The notes: generated by a model not told the origin, from the sequence alone. Shown: positions 12,072-21,766, counted from the first letter of the stretch. The stretch: 64,000 bases of DNA from Alkaliphilus flagellatus (GCF_018919215.1 NZ_JAHLQK010000003.1:1-64000), one strand, 5' to 3'. Program-made: numbers and translations.

Positions 12072-12206
12072 GTGAAAAGAACATATCAACCAAAAAGAAG
12101 ACAAAGATCTAAAGAACATGGTTTCAGAAAAAGAATGTCAACTAGCAATGGTAGAAGAATATTAAAAAGCCGTAGATTAAAGGGTAGAAAAAGACTGACT
12201 GCATAA
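12072..12206 (+). CDS. rpmH: 50S ribosomal protein L34
   Basis: A 44-codon gene with a GTG start, encoding the highly basic protein [20 protein letters not shown]...[11 protein letters not shown]. This matches L34 end to end, including the RTYQP start and RLKGRKRL end. A GAAGGGGGTG Shine-Dalgarno is upstream. It is the first gene right of oriC, as in nearly all bacteria, followed by a hairpin and then rnpA. Confidence 0.97.
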   Translation: MKRTYQPKRRQRSKEHGFRKRMSTSNGRRILKSRRLKGRKRLTA

Positions 12207-12234
12207 GAGGCCGCACTTGTGGCCTTTTTCTGTA
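12207..12234 (+). terminator. hairpin with T-run between rpmH and rnpA
   Basis: AGGCCGC, loop, GTGGCCT followed by TTTTTCT directly after the rpmH stop. A partial terminator here would lower rnpA expression relative to the abundant ribosomal protein. Confidence 0.75.
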
Positions 12235-12258
12235 GTTAGAAAGGTTTGGTGAATTTGA

Positions 12259-12597
12259 ATGAAAGCCATCAATAGACTAAAAAAAAATGAAGATTTCAGA
12301 AAAGTTTATCAAAAAAGAAATTCGATGGCCAATAGACTACTAATTATTTATATTTCGAAAAATGAATATGAATTTAATAGAGTAGGTTTTACTGTCTCTA
12401 AAAAGGTAGGAAAAAGTGTTGTAAGAAGTCGAGTAAAAAGATTATTGAATGAAAGCTATCGTTTAAACGATGACAAAGTACTGCAAGGATATGATATTAT
12501 ATTTGTAGCAAGAGATACATCTGCTGAATCTACTTATAAAGAAGTAGAAAGTGCTATGATACATCTGCTAAAAAAAATGAAGCTTATAAAAAGGTAG
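12259..12597 (+). CDS. rnpA: ribonuclease P protein component
   Basis: A 112-residue basic protein with the RNase P protein signature in [20 protein letters not shown] (around residues 51-70) and the N-terminal [12 protein letters not shown]. It binds the catalytic RNase P RNA and aids 5' maturation of tRNA precursors. The gene lies 52 bases after rpmH and 22 bases before yidD. The ATG at 12259 follows an AGAAAGG element. Confidence 0.96.
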   Translation: MKAINRLKKNEDFRKVYQKRNSMANRLLIIYISKNEYEFNRVGFTVSKKVGKSVVRSRVKRLLNESYRLNDDKVLQGYDIIFVARDTSAESTYKEVESAMIHLLKKMKLIKR

Positions 12598-12619
12598 TAA
12601 GGTATTGGAGAATAAAATC

Positions 12620-12829
12620 ATGTCCAAAATATTTATTTTTTTTATTAAATTGTATAGAAAATATATCTCACCTTTAAAAAAACCTAGCTGTCGATTCTAT
12701 CCTACTTGTTCCTGTTATAGCCTATTAGCTTATGAAAAATATGGTGCTTTTAAAGGTACTTATTTAACTTTAAAAAGAATATTGAAGTGTCATCCTTTTC
12801 ACCCTGGAGGATATGATCCTCTTAAATAA
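12620..12829 (+). CDS. yidD: membrane protein insertion efficiency factor YidD
   Basis: A 69-residue protein, [19 protein letters not shown], with the YidD Cys motif [24 protein letters not shown] and C-terminal [13 protein letters not shown]. An in-frame TTG five codons upstream exists, but the TTGGAG around it is the Shine-Dalgarno for the ATG at 12620. It is thought to assist YidC-dependent membrane insertion and is encoded directly before yidC. Confidence 0.93.
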   Translation: MSKIFIFFIKLYRKYISPLKKPSCRFYPTCSCYSLLAYEKYGAFKGTYLTLKRILKCHPFHPGGYDPLK

Positions 12830-12858
12830 TTTACTAAAGTATATTGGGGGTTATCAAT

Positions 12859-13524
12859 TTGAACGCATTAGCACGACCATTAGGTGCATTGTTAAAACTA
12901 ATTTTTGATTTAACAAACAATTACGGATTATCTATTATTTTATTTACGGTAGTCGTAAAATTATTAACCGTGCCTTTGACTATAAAGCAGACAAAATCTA
13001 TGAAAGAACTGCAAGAAATTCAACCTAAACTTAAAAAACTACAAGAAAAATATAAAAATGATAAAGAGCAGCTAAATATTAAAACAATGGAGCTATATAA
13101 AGAACATAATATAAGTCCATTTGGAGGTTGCCTTCCTTTATTAATCCAGTTCCCTATTATTATTGGACTATTTGCCGCTCTAAGAGAACCAGGAGTATAT
13201 GTTTTTGAATCTCAAGCGGCATATGAGGCCATAAGCACGAGTTTTTTATGGTTACCTAATTTAGCTACTGCCGATCCATGGATTTTACCAATATTAGCAG
13301 GAATAACTACTTATTTATCTAGTGTAACTATGACAGCAAAAGGTGCAACAGCGGATCAAAGCCAAAAAATAATGACATATTTTATGCCAATTATGATTTT
13401 CTGGTGGGGAAAAAGCTTCCCAGCAGGTCTTACATTATATTGGGTAGTAAGTAATGTATTTCAAATAGTACAACAACTTATAATTAGAAGACCTCAGACA
13501 GAATTAAAGGAGGGGCTGAAATAG
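12859..13524 (+). CDS. yidC: membrane protein insertase YidC/SpoIIIJ/Oxa1 family
   Basis: A 221-residue Oxa1-type insertase beginning at TTG 12859, eight bases after a GGGGG Shine-Dalgarno (an upstream TTG overlaps that element). Hydrophobic segments are near residues 15-45, 90-115, 145-165 and 180-200. The family motif KLLTVPLTIKQTKSMKELQEIQPKLKKLQEKYK is spread over residues about 34-66. The conserved basic residue in the first hydrophobic groove corresponds to the Lys of VVVKLLTVPL. It inserts membrane proteins with or without Sec. It overlaps the jag Shine-Dalgarno region. Confidence 0.95.
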   Translation: MNALARPLGALLKLIFDLTNNYGLSIILFTVVVKLLTVPLTIKQTKSMKELQEIQPKLKKLQEKYKNDKEQLNIKTMELYKEHNISPFGGCLPLLIQFPIIIGLFAALREPGVYVFESQAAYEAISTSFLWLPNLATADPWILPILAGITTYLSSVTMTAKGATADQSQKIMTYFMPIMIFWWGKSFPAGLTLYWVVSNVFQIVQQLIIRRPQTELKEGLK

Positions 13525-13525
13525 T

Positions 13526-14146
13526 ATGAAGTTGATAGAGTCAATGGGGAAAACAGTTGAAGAAGCAATTGAGCTAGGTTTAAAAGAGTTAAATAAAACA
13601 AGGGATCAAGTAGATATAAATGTACTTGAACTACCTAATAAAGGATTTCTTGGCATTATAGGCTCGAAATTAGCAAAGGTAAAATTAACTGTATTAGATA
13701 GACCTGAAGATGATGCAAGAACATTTTTAGAAGACCTATTTAGAGCAATGGATCTAGAAGTTAATATGGATATTCATCAGAAAAACGATACCTTAGTAGT
13801 TAATATTGAAGGCCCAAATATGGGTGTAATTATTGGACGAAGAGGTCAGACCTTAGATTCTCTGCAGTATTTACTAAGCCTAGTAGTAAACAAAAACAGT
13901 GATAAATATATAAAGGTATTTGTAGATACAGAAAATTACAGACAAAAAAGGGAAGATACACTAATTAGATTAGCAAATAAAATGGCTAATAAAGTACGTA
14001 AAATCGGTAAAACTATTGCTCTAGAACCTATGAACCCCTATGAACGAAGAATTATTCATGCTAGTTTACAAAGCAATCCTTATATACAAACATATAGTGA
14101 AGGGGAAGAGCCCTTTAGAAAAGTTGTTATTGCATTAAAAAGATAA
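13526..14146 (+). CDS. jag: RNA-binding protein Jag/KhpB
   Basis: A 206-residue protein with three modules in order: the Jag N-terminal domain (residues 1-55, with GFLGIIGSKLAKV), a KH domain (VVNIEGPNMGVIIGRRGQTLDSLQYL) and a C-terminal R3H domain with RRIIHASLQSNPYIQTYSEG. It starts one base after the yidC stop and is translationally coupled. Jag is linked to sporulation and cell-shape RNA regulation in Firmicutes. AAGGAGGGGCTG overlaps the yidC end as its Shine-Dalgarno. Confidence 0.95.
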   Translation: MKLIESMGKTVEEAIELGLKELNKTRDQVDINVLELPNKGFLGIIGSKLAKVKLTVLDRPEDDARTFLEDLFRAMDLEVNMDIHQKNDTLVVNIEGPNMGVIIGRRGQTLDSLQYLLSLVVNKNSDKYIKVFVDTENYRQKREDTLIRLANKMANKVRKIGKTIALEPMNPYERRIIHASLQSNPYIQTYSEGEEPFRKVVIALKR

Positions 14147-14167
14147 AGAAAATTTGGTTCAGATGTA

Positions 14168-14325
14168 ATGTTAGCTTTATCAGAAGCTTATTTGCATCTT
14201 GAGCACTTGAAAATTTACAATAAATTTTAAGTGCAACAGTATAGGACTACTTTTATTTCATTGATGTAGTAATTGATCTCCTGCTTATATAAGCTGGAGT
14301 CTTAGTAATACACCGAAGATAATTA
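14168..14325 (+). repeat. dispersed intergenic structured repeat, copy A
   Basis: The best-formed copy of a family seen at several operon boundaries. GAGCACTTGAAAATTTA and TAAATTTTAAGTGC (14201-14234) form a long stem, followed by a variable stem region with ACTTTTATTTC (14249-14259) and AATACACCGAAGATAA (14307-14322). The last block recurs as AATATACCGAAGATAA in copy D at 30748. No coding frame is conserved. It could be an untranslated RNA element or a small mobile repeat. Confidence 0.6.
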
Positions 14326-14327
14326 TT

Positions 14328-14357
14328 AAAACCCAGTGAAAAACTGGGTTTTTTTCT
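14328..14357 (+). terminator. terminator upstream of mnmE
   Basis: AAAACCCAGT, GAAAA loop, ACTGGGTTTTTTTC: a 9-10 bp stem with a T7 run. It ends the rpmH-jag transcript or, if transcription starts within copy A, would act as an attenuator for mnmE. Confidence 0.85.
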
Positions 14358-14447
14358 GAGTCTAATTAATTAAATAGTACAAAATTTGGTATAATAACTA
14401 TTAAGTTAATTACGTAGAAATATAAATTTTAAATAGAGGTGAAAACT

Positions 14448-15833
14448 ATGTTTATAGATGATACTATTGCAGCTATTGCTACAGCTCCAGGTGAGGCAGG
14501 AATTGGTATAGTACGAATCAGTGGAGATAAGTCAATTGATTTAACAGATCAAATTTTTAGATCGAAAGAAGGAAAAAAATTAAGTGAATATAAACCTAGA
14601 CGAATAACATATGGCTATATTATTGATCCAAAAACTGATAAAAGAGTTGATGAAGTTTTAGTTTCATATATGAAAGGCCCAAACACATATACAAAGGAAG
14701 ATATAATAGAGATAAACTGCCACGGAGGCATGATACCAGTAAAAAACATATTGGAGCTTGTGCTTAGAATGGGTGCTAGAGCAGCGGATCCAGGAGAATT
14801 TACCAAAAGAGCCTTTTTAAATGGAAGAATTGATTTAGCACAAGCAGAGGCGGTAATGGATCTTATTAGTGCTAAAACAGAAAAGGGTTTTGATGTAGCA
14901 TTAAATCAATTAGAGGGTTCATTGTCAAAGAAAGTTGCAAAAGTTAGAGAAATTTTATTAGAAATGCTAGCTCATGTTGAGGTATCTATTGATTTTGCAG
15001 AAGAGGACATAGATGAAGTTACATTGGACTTTTTGTTAGAAAAAAGTAGTGAAGTAGAAAAGGATATTCAAAAATTATTAGATACTGCTGATACTGGGAA
15101 AATATTGAGAGAAGGGTTAAGCACTGTAATTGTAGGGAAACCTAATGTGGGAAAATCATCTTTACTTAATGCTTTAGTTAGGGAGTCAAGAGCTATAGTA
15201 ACTGATGTTCCTGGTACTACAAGAGATGTAATAGAGGAGCATCTTAATGTTAAGGGAATTCCACTTAGACTGATTGATACAGCTGGAATAAGGGAAACGG
15301 AAGATGTTGTAGAAAAAATAGGTGTAGAAAAATCAAAAGAACTATTTAATCTGGCAGATTTAATTATAGTAATGTTAGATGCTTCTAGAGAATTAATGGA
15401 AGAAGATAAACAGATAATAAATCTTATTGGACAGAAGAAAGCTCTAATCATTATTAATAAAACTGATCTTCCTCAAAAGCTTAACTTTGAAGAGGTAGAG
15501 ACAATTATAGGAAGTAAAAAAATTATTAAAGTATCCTTAGTAGAAGAAAAAGGATTAGAAGAAATAGAGGATGCTTTAGTTGAAATGGTATATCAAGGAC
15601 AAGTAAGGGCAAAGGATAGTTTATTAGTCACTAATATAAGACATAAAAATGCACTGGAAAGAGCTCTTGAAAGTATTAAAGATAGTACTAAGGCTATTAA
15701 ACAACAATTACCACTTGATTTTGTTGAGGTAGATATAAAGAATACTTGGGAAGCACTAGGCGAAATTACAGGAGATTCAGTAGGAGAAGATCTATTAGAT
15801 CATATCTTCAAAAACTTCTGTATTGGAAAGTAA
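14448..15833 (+). CDS. mnmE: tRNA uridine-5-carboxymethylaminomethyl(34) synthesis GTPase MnmE
   Basis: A 461-residue protein with an N-terminal tetrahydrofolate-binding domain starting MFIDDTIAAIATAPGEAGIG, a central GTPase domain (GKPNVGKSS P-loop near residue 225, DVPGTTRD, DTAGI, NKTD) and the C-terminal motif FCIGK with its catalytic cysteine. With MnmG it modifies the wobble uridine of certain tRNAs. A GTG three codons upstream also opens the frame, but AGAGGTGAAAACT is best read as the Shine-Dalgarno for ATG 14448. Confidence 0.97.
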   Translation: MFIDDTIAAIATAPGEAGIGIVRISGDKSIDLTDQIFRSKEGKKLSEYKPRRITYGYIIDPKTDKRVDEVLVSYMKGPNTYTKEDIIEINCHGGMIPVKNILELVLRMGARAADPGEFTKRAFLNGRIDLAQAEAVMDLISAKTEKGFDVALNQLEGSLSKKVAKVREILLEMLAHVEVSIDFAEEDIDEVTLDFLLEKSSEVEKDIQKLLDTADTGKILREGLSTVIVGKPNVGKSSLLNALVRESRAIVTDVPGTTRDVIEEHLNVKGIPLRLIDTAGIRETEDVVEKIGVEKSKELFNLADLIIVMLDASRELMEEDKQIINLIGQKKALIIINKTDLPQKLNFEEVETIIGSKKIIKVSLVEEKGLEEIEDALVEMVYQGQVRAKDSLLVTNIRHKNALERALESIKDSTKAIKQQLPLDFVEVDIKNTWEALGEITGDSVGEDLLDHIFKNFCIGK

Positions 15834-15849
15834 TGTTTCACGTGAAAAA
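15834..15849. promoter_or_regulatory. parS-like centromere site
   Basis: TGTTTCACGTGAAAAA differs at one base from the Firmicute parS consensus TGTTNCACGTGAAACA. It sits right after the mnmE stop. ParB (20870-21745) is the expected binding protein. Confidence 0.75.
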
Positions 15850-15866
15850 GAAACGGAGGATAAACA

Positions 15867-17762
15867 ATGATAAAATACAACGCAGGAAATTATGATGTTG
15901 TAGTAGTAGGAGCTGGACATGCAGGCTGTGAGGCAGCTTTAGCTGCTGCTAGAATGGGCCACAGTACAATAATGTTAACTATGTCATTGGATGCTATAGC
16001 AATGTTACCTTGCAATCCATCTATAGGTGGAACTGGAAAGGGACATTTGGTACGAGAAGTAGATGCATTAGGTGGCGAAATGGGATTAAATATAGATAAG
16101 ACATTTATTCAAAGTAGAATGTTAAACACTGGTAAGGGACCAGCGGTACACTCATTAAGGATTCAAGCAGATAAAACAAGATACCATATAGAGATGAAAA
16201 AAACATTAGAGAATGAACCTAACCTAGATATAATTCAAGGGGAAGTAATAGATGTAATAGTGGAAGATAATACTGTTAAGGGTGTTGTTACAAAAACAGG
16301 ATCTGTATATTACGCAAAGGCAGTTATATTAGCTACTGGTGTGTACTTAAAGGGAAGAGTATATATAGGAGAGGTTAACTATGAATCAGGTCCTAATGGC
16401 TTATTTCCAGCTATGTATTTATCTGAGAGATTAAAAGAATTAGGTTGTAATATGAGAAGGTTTAAAACAGGTACTCCAGCTAGAATACATAGAGATACTA
16501 TTGATTTTTCCAAAATGGATATTCAAAAATGGGATGAGGAAGTAATACCATTTTCCTTTATGAATGAGGAAATACATAAAGATCAGCAAGCTTGCTGGTT
16601 AACAAGAACAACAGAGGAGACTCATAAAATAATTATGGACAACTTAAATAGATCAGCAATGTATAGGGGAGATATAGAAAGCACAGGCCCTAGATATTGC
16701 CCATCCATAGAAGATAAAGTTGTTCGTTTTAACGACAAGCCTTCCCATCAAATTTTTATTGAACCAGAAGGATTAGAGACGAAAGAAATGTATGTTCAAG
16801 GTTTATCTACTAGCTTACCTGAGGAAGTTCAATTAAAAGTGCTTAGAAGTGTTATTGGACTTGAGAATGCAAAGGTTATGAGACCTGCTTATGCAATAGA
16901 ATATGATTGTATAGACCCTACTCAACTAAAACCATCTTTAGAATTAAAAAACATTAATAACTTATTTAGTGCAGGTCAATTTAATGGGTCTTCAGGATAT
17001 GAAGAGGCTGCAGCACAAGGTATTATGGCAGGAATTAATGCTGTTCTAAAAATAAGGGGAGAAGAGCCCTTTATACTTCAACGTTCGGAAGGATACATAG
17101 GTGTATTAATAGATGATCTAGTAACTAAGGGAACTAATGAACCTTATAGAATGATGACCTCCAGAGCAGAGTATCGTTTAGTTCTAAGACAGGATAATGC
17201 AGATCTTAGATTAACACAAAAAGGTTATAAACTTGGTTTAGTTAAAGAAGATAGATACCAAAGATATCTTTTAAAGAAGCAACATATTGAAGATGAAATG
17301 AATAGATTAAAAACTACTAATGTATCTCCAAATGTCGCTAACCCTATATTAGAAAAGGCAGAAAGTACACCTATAAAGGCGGGAGTTTCATTATATGATT
17401 TATTGAAACGTCCTGAGCTTACTTATGAAAATATTAAAGAAATAGATAAAGATAGACCGGCAGATTTATTAAAAGATGCTCAAATTCAATGTGAAATAAT
17501 AATTAAATATGAAGGATATATAGATAAACAACTTAGACAAATTGATCAATTTAAAAAGTTAGAAAACAAAAAACTTAGAGATGATATTGATTATAACAAA
17601 ATTGAAGGATTACGAATAGAAGCCAGACAAAAATTAAATGATATTAGACCTGTATCAGTAGGACAGGCATCCAGAATTTCAGGAGTATCGCCAGCAGATA
17701 TTTCCGTACTGCTAGTATATTTAGAGCAAAGAAGACGTAAAAAGGGAGATGGGACAGAATAA
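15867..17762 (+). CDS. mnmG: tRNA uridine-5-carboxymethylaminomethyl(34) synthesis enzyme MnmG
   Basis: A 631-residue FAD-dependent partner of MnmE. The dinucleotide-binding motif is [13 protein letters not shown] near the N-terminus. [26 protein letters not shown] and [13 protein letters not shown] are MnmG signatures. The C-terminal domain includes [23 protein letters not shown]. The start has an ACGGAGG Shine-Dalgarno. Its last base overlaps the rsmG start (ATAATGG), so the mnmE-mnmG-rsmG genes form one unit with a parS-like site inside it. Confidence 0.97.
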   Translation: MIKYNAGNYDVVVVGAGHAGCEAALAAARMGHSTIMLTMSLDAIAMLPCNPSIGGTGKGHLVREVDALGGEMGLNIDKTFIQSRMLNTGKGPAVHSLRIQADKTRYHIEMKKTLENEPNLDIIQGEVIDVIVEDNTVKGVVTKTGSVYYAKAVILATGVYLKGRVYIGEVNYESGPNGLFPAMYLSERLKELGCNMRRFKTGTPARIHRDTIDFSKMDIQKWDEEVIPFSFMNEEIHKDQQACWLTRTTEETHKIIMDNLNRSAMYRGDIESTGPRYCPSIEDKVVRFNDKPSHQIFIEPEGLETKEMYVQGLSTSLPEEVQLKVLRSVIGLENAKVMRPAYAIEYDCIDPTQLKPSLELKNINNLFSAGQFNGSSGYEEAAAQGIMAGINAVLKIRGEEPFILQRSEGYIGVLIDDLVTKGTNEPYRMMTSRAEYRLVLRQDNADLRLTQKGYKLGLVKEDRYQRYLLKKQHIEDEMNRLKTTNVSPNVANPILEKAESTPIKAGVSLYDLLKRPELTYENIKEIDKDRPADLLKDAQIQCEIIIKYEGYIDKQLRQIDQFKKLENKKLRDDIDYNKIEGLRIEARQKLNDIRPVSVGQASRISGVSPADISVLLVYLEQRRRKKGDGTE

Positions 17763-18481
17763 TGGAGTTAAAGGATATTTTAAAGGATGGTTCAAAAGAG
17801 CTGAATGTAGAGATTACAGGCTATCAAGTAGATCAATTAATCAAATATAAAGATATTTTATTAGAATGGAATCAAAAAATGAATTTGACTGCCATTGAGG
17901 AAGAAAAAGAAGTTATGATAAAGCATTTTTTAGATTCTTTATCTTGCATACAAACTAAATATTTAAAAACTGAAGGACGAATGATTGATGTTGGAACAGG
18001 TGCAGGGTTTCCGGGAGTACCCTTAAAGATAGCTTTACCTAATATAGAATTAACGTTATTAGACTCCTTAAAAAAGAGAATTGGTTTCTTAGAAGAGGTA
18101 TGTAGAGAAACTAACTTAATTAATGTGGAATTTTTGCATGGTAGAGCAGAAGACTTTGGACAAAACAAAGCCCACAGAGAAAAATATGATTATGCTGTAT
18201 CTAGAGCTGTAGCGGCATTAAATATTTTAGTAGAATATTGCCTTCCATTTGTTAAGGTAGGAGGATATTTTATTTGTCAAAAAGGACCGGGACTGATAGA
18301 AGAATTACCAGAAGCAAAAAATGCTATAAAAATATTAGGCGGAGAAGTTGTTGATCAAATAGTTATCGATTTACCATTTAGCGATATTACACACCATATA
18401 TTAGTTATAAAAAAAATAAAACAAACTCCGATAAAATACCCTAGAAAAGCAGGAAAACCGAGCAAAGAACCAATAAAGTAG
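17762..18481 (+). CDS. rsmG: 16S rRNA (guanine527-N7)-methyltransferase RsmG
   Basis: A 239-residue class I SAM-dependent methyltransferase. The SAM-binding motif is MIDVGTGAGFPGVPLKIA (about residues 76-93), with DSLKKRIGFLEEV following. It methylates G527 of 16S rRNA. The N-terminal LLEWNQKMNLTAI is family-typical. Its start overlaps the mnmG stop codon. The C-terminus has a short Lys/Pro-rich tail. Confidence 0.96.
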   Translation: MELKDILKDGSKELNVEITGYQVDQLIKYKDILLEWNQKMNLTAIEEEKEVMIKHFLDSLSCIQTKYLKTEGRMIDVGTGAGFPGVPLKIALPNIELTLLDSLKKRIGFLEEVCRETNLINVEFLHGRAEDFGQNKAHREKYDYAVSRAVAALNILVEYCLPFVKVGGYFICQKGPGLIEELPEAKNAIKILGGEVVDQIVIDLPFSDITHHILVIKKIKQTPIKYPRKAGKPSKEPIK

Positions 18482-18527
18482 AAAAAACAAGGCGTATTTT
18501 GTAGAATGAAATTTATAAAATTATATA

Positions 18528-18572
18528 TATAATGGCAGGAGTCGTCAGAGTTTTATAGAAATAGATTAATAT
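18528..18572 (+). repeat. possible truncated copy of the dispersed intergenic repeat (copy H)
   Basis: GGCAGGAGTCGTCAGAG followed by TTTTATAGAAATAG resembles the 3' half of copies F (35276-35312) and G (60718-60750), but the intervening loop is missing. It lies just upstream of noc. The similarity is short. Confidence 0.3.
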
Positions 18573-18616
18573 ATTAAATTGAGTAGTTTCGCTATGGAAA
18601 AGAGGGATTACAATCG

Positions 18617-19414
18617 ATGAATAGTTTGGATAAGAGAATAGAGGAAGTTTTAGTAGATAAGGTTATCCCAAACCCTTACCAACCAAGAAGAACATTTTCT
18701 CAAGTAGGGCTAGAGGAACTAAGCGCTTCTATTAAAGCCTACGGTATTTTACAGCCTATAAGTGTTAGGAAAATAGGCGAGGATAAGTATGAGCTAATAG
18801 CAGGGGAAAGAAGATTAAGAGCTGCACGACTAGCTGAATTAAAGACAATACCAGCTATAATCAATAATAATTATACCGACACGGATTCTGCAGTTCTAGC
18901 TATTATTGAAAATTTGCAAAGAGAAGATTTAAACTTTATAGAAGAGGCTGAGGGTTATGCAAATTTAATTGAAGATCACGGATTTACACAACAGGAATTA
19001 GCTGAAAGGGTAGGAAAAAATCAATCTACTATTGCTAATAAGTTAAGAATCCTTAGATTAGGTCAAAATATAAAAAAACGACTATTAGAGAGAGGCTTAA
19101 CTGAAAGACATGCTAGGGCTTTATTAAAACTTCCTGATGATGACCTTAGAGAAAATGCTTTAGACAAAGTTATTAAAGATGATTTGAATGTTAAAAAAAC
19201 GGAGCAGCTAATAAAAACTATGTTAGAGTCTATTGGTAAGGAAAAAGAGGTAAAGCCAAATCAGAAAATAAGAAGCTTTATGAATTATAGAATATATCTT
19301 AATACATTAAAACAAGCTTATGATGTTATTAAAGAAAAACAAGAAAATGCAGAATTTCAGCAAGTAGATAAAGGTGAATATATAGAAGTAACAGTAAAAA
19401 TCCCAAAGGGCTAG
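18617..19414 (+). CDS. noc: nucleoid occlusion protein Noc (ParB family)
   Basis: A 265-residue ParB-family DNA-binding protein. It has the NPYQPRRTF motif (about residues 18-26), the CTPase/ParB box GERRLRAARLAEL and ENLQREDLNFIEEAEGY, and a KorB-like helix-turn-helix (FTQQELAERVGKNQSTIANKLRIL). Position between rsmG and parA-parB and the existence of a separate ParB favour Noc, which spreads on DNA and blocks division over the nucleoid. No ATTTCCCGGGAAAT-type Noc site was seen in this window. Confidence 0.9.
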   Translation: MNSLDKRIEEVLVDKVIPNPYQPRRTFSQVGLEELSASIKAYGILQPISVRKIGEDKYELIAGERRLRAARLAELKTIPAIINNNYTDTDSAVLAIIENLQREDLNFIEEAEGYANLIEDHGFTQQELAERVGKNQSTIANKLRILRLGQNIKKRLLERGLTERHARALLKLPDDDLRENALDKVIKDDLNVKKTEQLIKTMLESIGKEKEVKPNQKIRSFMNYRIYLNTLKQAYDVIKEKQENAEFQQVDKGEYIEVTVKIPKG

Positions 19415-19464
19415 TCAAGAAAAGATTACTAAAATATAGTAATCTTTTTTTGAAAATATATTGA

Positions 19465-19734
19465 CTACATGCGGCCTAAAAGAGTTAATACTCCTATAAC
19501 AATAAAAACTACTCCAGCACCTGTTTGTAAATAATGAGGAGAAATATATTTAGTTAAAATAGTAGAAGCACAAACACCAAGAAAAGAACTTAGAACTAAT
19601 GCTAAGGAAGAACCTAAAAAAACAGGCCAAAGTGACTTAGATTGAGTAGCTAAAAGCATGGTCTGTAATTGAGTTTTATCACCTAATTCAGCTATAAATA
19701 CGATCCAAAACGTGGTTATTATAATATTAAACAT
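19465..19734 (-). CDS. TMEM165/GDT1 family membrane protein (UPF0016), single-domain
   Basis: An 89-residue membrane protein with the UPF0016 signature ELGDKTQLQTMLLA (about residues 16-29) and three predicted helices. Family members are cation (manganese or calcium) exporters; single-domain forms like this usually act as homo- or hetero-dimers. It is on the opposite strand to its neighbours. A GAGGAGGG Shine-Dalgarno precedes ATG. The upstream sequence does not show the yybP-ykoY manganese riboswitch core that often precedes such genes. Confidence 0.85.
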   Translation of the reverse strand: MFNIIITTFWIVFIAELGDKTQLQTMLLATQSKSLWPVFLGSSLALVLSSFLGVCASTILTKYISPHYLQTGAGVVFIVIGVLTLLGRM

Positions 19735-19965
19735 AATATTACCCTCCTCTAGTTAAGTAATATGCTGGTTTTTTTAAAAAAATTAATAAAACAGGTGCCC
19801 GTTACTTTAACATTATATTCCTTAGTTGCTTCCAATATTAGCAATTTTATAATTATTAAATTATTAAAGGGTAATTTAAAGTTTTATAGAAATCTTAATA
19901 ATGCAACATAAGAAATTATACTTTTCTAACTATTAAGTGCCTCTAAATAAGTAGGAGGTCAGTAA

Positions 19966-20062
19966 TACTTTGAGCATTTTAAATTTTTAGACGAAGTTTT
20001 TAAATTTTAAGTGTGACTGAATTCGATGCTATAGCATCAGGCGATTTTTAATTTTTATTATA
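19966..20062 (+). repeat. dispersed intergenic structured repeat, copy B
   Basis: TTTGAGCATTTTAAATTTTT pairs with AAATTTTAAGTGTGAC (19969-20016), followed by the hairpin GATGCTATAGCATC and AGGCGATTTTTAATTTTT. It shares the GAGCA...AAGTGYGAC stem and a CATCAGRCGAYTTTT tail with copies A, D, F and G. It lies in the 361-base gap upstream of parA, which otherwise shows no gene. Confidence 0.6.
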
Positions 20063-20095
20063 TATAACTTCTAGGCCTTAAAGGGGGAAATAACA

Positions 20096-20869
20096 ATGGG
20101 AAAGGTAATTGCAGTTTTTAATCAAAAAGGTGGAGTTGGTAAAACAACTACAAATGTAAATTTAAGTGCATGTATTGCTGAAAACGGCAAAAAGGTCTGT
20201 GTTATTGATATTGATCCACAGGGTAATACTACCAGTGGCTTAGGAGTAGATAAAAATATATTGGAATATACCATTTACGATATTATAATCGAAGAAGCTA
20301 ATATTAAAGAGGCTATTGTAGCTACAGAATATGAAAATCTACATTTAATACCTTCTAGTGTACAGTTAGCTGGAGCAGAAATAGAGCTTACTGGAATGAA
20401 AAATAGAGAAATTAAATTAAAACAAGCTATTGATGAAATAAAAAATGATTATGATTACATTTTTATAGATTGCCCTCCTTCTTTAGGCTTATTAACAATA
20501 AATTCTTTAGCAGCTGTAGACAGTGTTTTAATTCCTATCCAATGTGAATATTATGCATTGGAGGGAGTTAGTCAATTGATGAATACTATACAACTAGTAA
20601 AGAAAAATTTAAATCCTAATTTAGAAGTTCAAGGGGTTGTTCTTAGTATGTTCGATGGAAGGACAAATCTATCTATCCAAGTAGTAGATGAAGTAAAAAA
20701 CTATTTTAAAGGTAAGGTATATACTACAATTATACCAAGAAATGTTAGATTAGCAGAGGCTCCAAGTTTTGGACAGCCTATTATTTATTATGATAAAAAA
20801 TCAAAAGGTGCAGAAGCATATGCAGAGCTAGCAGAAGAATTTTTATATTTGGAAGAGGATGTGATATAG
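20096..20869 (+). CDS. parA: chromosome partitioning ATPase ParA/Soj
   Basis: A 257-residue deviant Walker ATPase. KGGVGKTT (residues 11-18) carries the signature lysine; VIDIDPQGNTTSGLG and DYIFIDCPPSLGLLT follow. Soj-type ParA works with ParB/parS in origin segregation and also regulates DnaA. The gene is directly upstream of parB with no gap. AAAGGGGGAAATAAC supplies the Shine-Dalgarno. Confidence 0.96.
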   Translation: MGKVIAVFNQKGGVGKTTTNVNLSACIAENGKKVCVIDIDPQGNTTSGLGVDKNILEYTIYDIIIEEANIKEAIVATEYENLHLIPSSVQLAGAEIELTGMKNREIKLKQAIDEIKNDYDYIFIDCPPSLGLLTINSLAAVDSVLIPIQCEYYALEGVSQLMNTIQLVKKNLNPNLEVQGVVLSMFDGRTNLSIQVVDEVKNYFKGKVYTTIIPRNVRLAEAPSFGQPIIYYDKKSKGAEAYAELAEEFLYLEEDVI

Positions 20870-21745
20870 ATGATAAAGACTAAAAAGCGAGGATTAGGTA
20901 AAGGATTAGAGGCACTTATTCCTGATATGATCAGCTTAAACATAGTAGAAGAAAAGATTAATGATGAAAAAATTCAAATACTTTCTATAGATAAGATATA
21001 TCCTAATCCTAATCAACCGAGAAAAAATTTTGATGAAGGCGGTATAGAGGAGTTAGCTAACTCTATTAAAGCTCATGGAATAATACAGCCCATAATTGTA
21101 ACAGAAGATGCAAAGGGATATATGATTATTGCAGGAGAAAGAAGATGGAGGGCTGCAAAAAGTATAGAATTAAAAGAAGTACCTTGTATAGTTAAACATT
21201 ATAATGAAAAACAACTTTTAGAAGTTTCATTAATTGAAAACCTACAAAGGCAAGACTTGAACGTTATTGAAGAAGCAAAAGCTTATCAATATTTGATAAG
21301 CCAGTATAAAATTACACAAGAACAATTGTCAGAAGCCCTAGGAAAGAGTAGATCTTATTTAGCTAATATAATGAGATTACTTCGTTTAGATAAAAGGGTA
21401 ATTGATTTTATTATAGAAGGAAAAATTAGCGGTGGACATGGTAGAACTATACTTAGTATAGAATCCAATGACAATCAATATGAGTTGGCAAAAAAGATAA
21501 TTAGTGAAGGTTTAAGTGTAAGGCAAGTAGAAGAATTAGTGAAGGAATTAAATAATACTAGTAAAAAAGATAACAAAATAAATAAAAACAAAACTAAAGA
21601 TGTATTTTTAGCTGAAATAGAAGAAAATTTAAAATCACTATTTGGAACAAAAGTAAATATTATTAAGGGTGCCAAAAAAGGCAAAATTGAAATAGAATAT
21701 TATAATGAAGATGATCTAGAAAGAATAATAAGTCTATTAAAGTAA
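20870..21745 (+). CDS. parB: chromosome partitioning protein ParB/Spo0J
   Basis: A 291-residue ParB starting with the typical RGLGKGLEALIP. It contains NPNQPRKNF, the CTP-binding GERRWRAAKS and ENLQRQDLNVIEEA motifs, and the parS-reading helix-turn-helix ITQEQLSEALGKSRSYLANIMRLL. Its ATG abuts the parA stop. Candidate parS sites are at 15834 and 31978. It loads SMC condensin at the origin in related species. Confidence 0.96.
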   Translation: MIKTKKRGLGKGLEALIPDMISLNIVEEKINDEKIQILSIDKIYPNPNQPRKNFDEGGIEELANSIKAHGIIQPIIVTEDAKGYMIIAGERRWRAAKSIELKEVPCIVKHYNEKQLLEVSLIENLQRQDLNVIEEAKAYQYLISQYKITQEQLSEALGKSRSYLANIMRLLRLDKRVIDFIIEGKISGGHGRTILSIESNDNQYELAKKIISEGLSVRQVEELVKELNNTSKKDNKINKNKTKDVFLAEIEENLKSLFGTKVNIIKGAKKGKIEIEYYNEDDLERIISLLK

Positions 21746-21766
21746 ATAAGAACAGGAGGGATATTT

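Noticed and set aside
14300-14330. Glycine or T-box riboswitch because of ACCGAAG next to a terminator
   Set aside because: The rest of the glycine aptamer is absent, and there is no T-box TGGNACCGCG motif. The block recurs in repeat copy D, so it belongs to the repeat family.
19735-19900. Manganese (yybP-ykoY) riboswitch before the UPF0016 gene
   Set aside because: The conserved loops of that aptamer are absent from the minus-strand leader.
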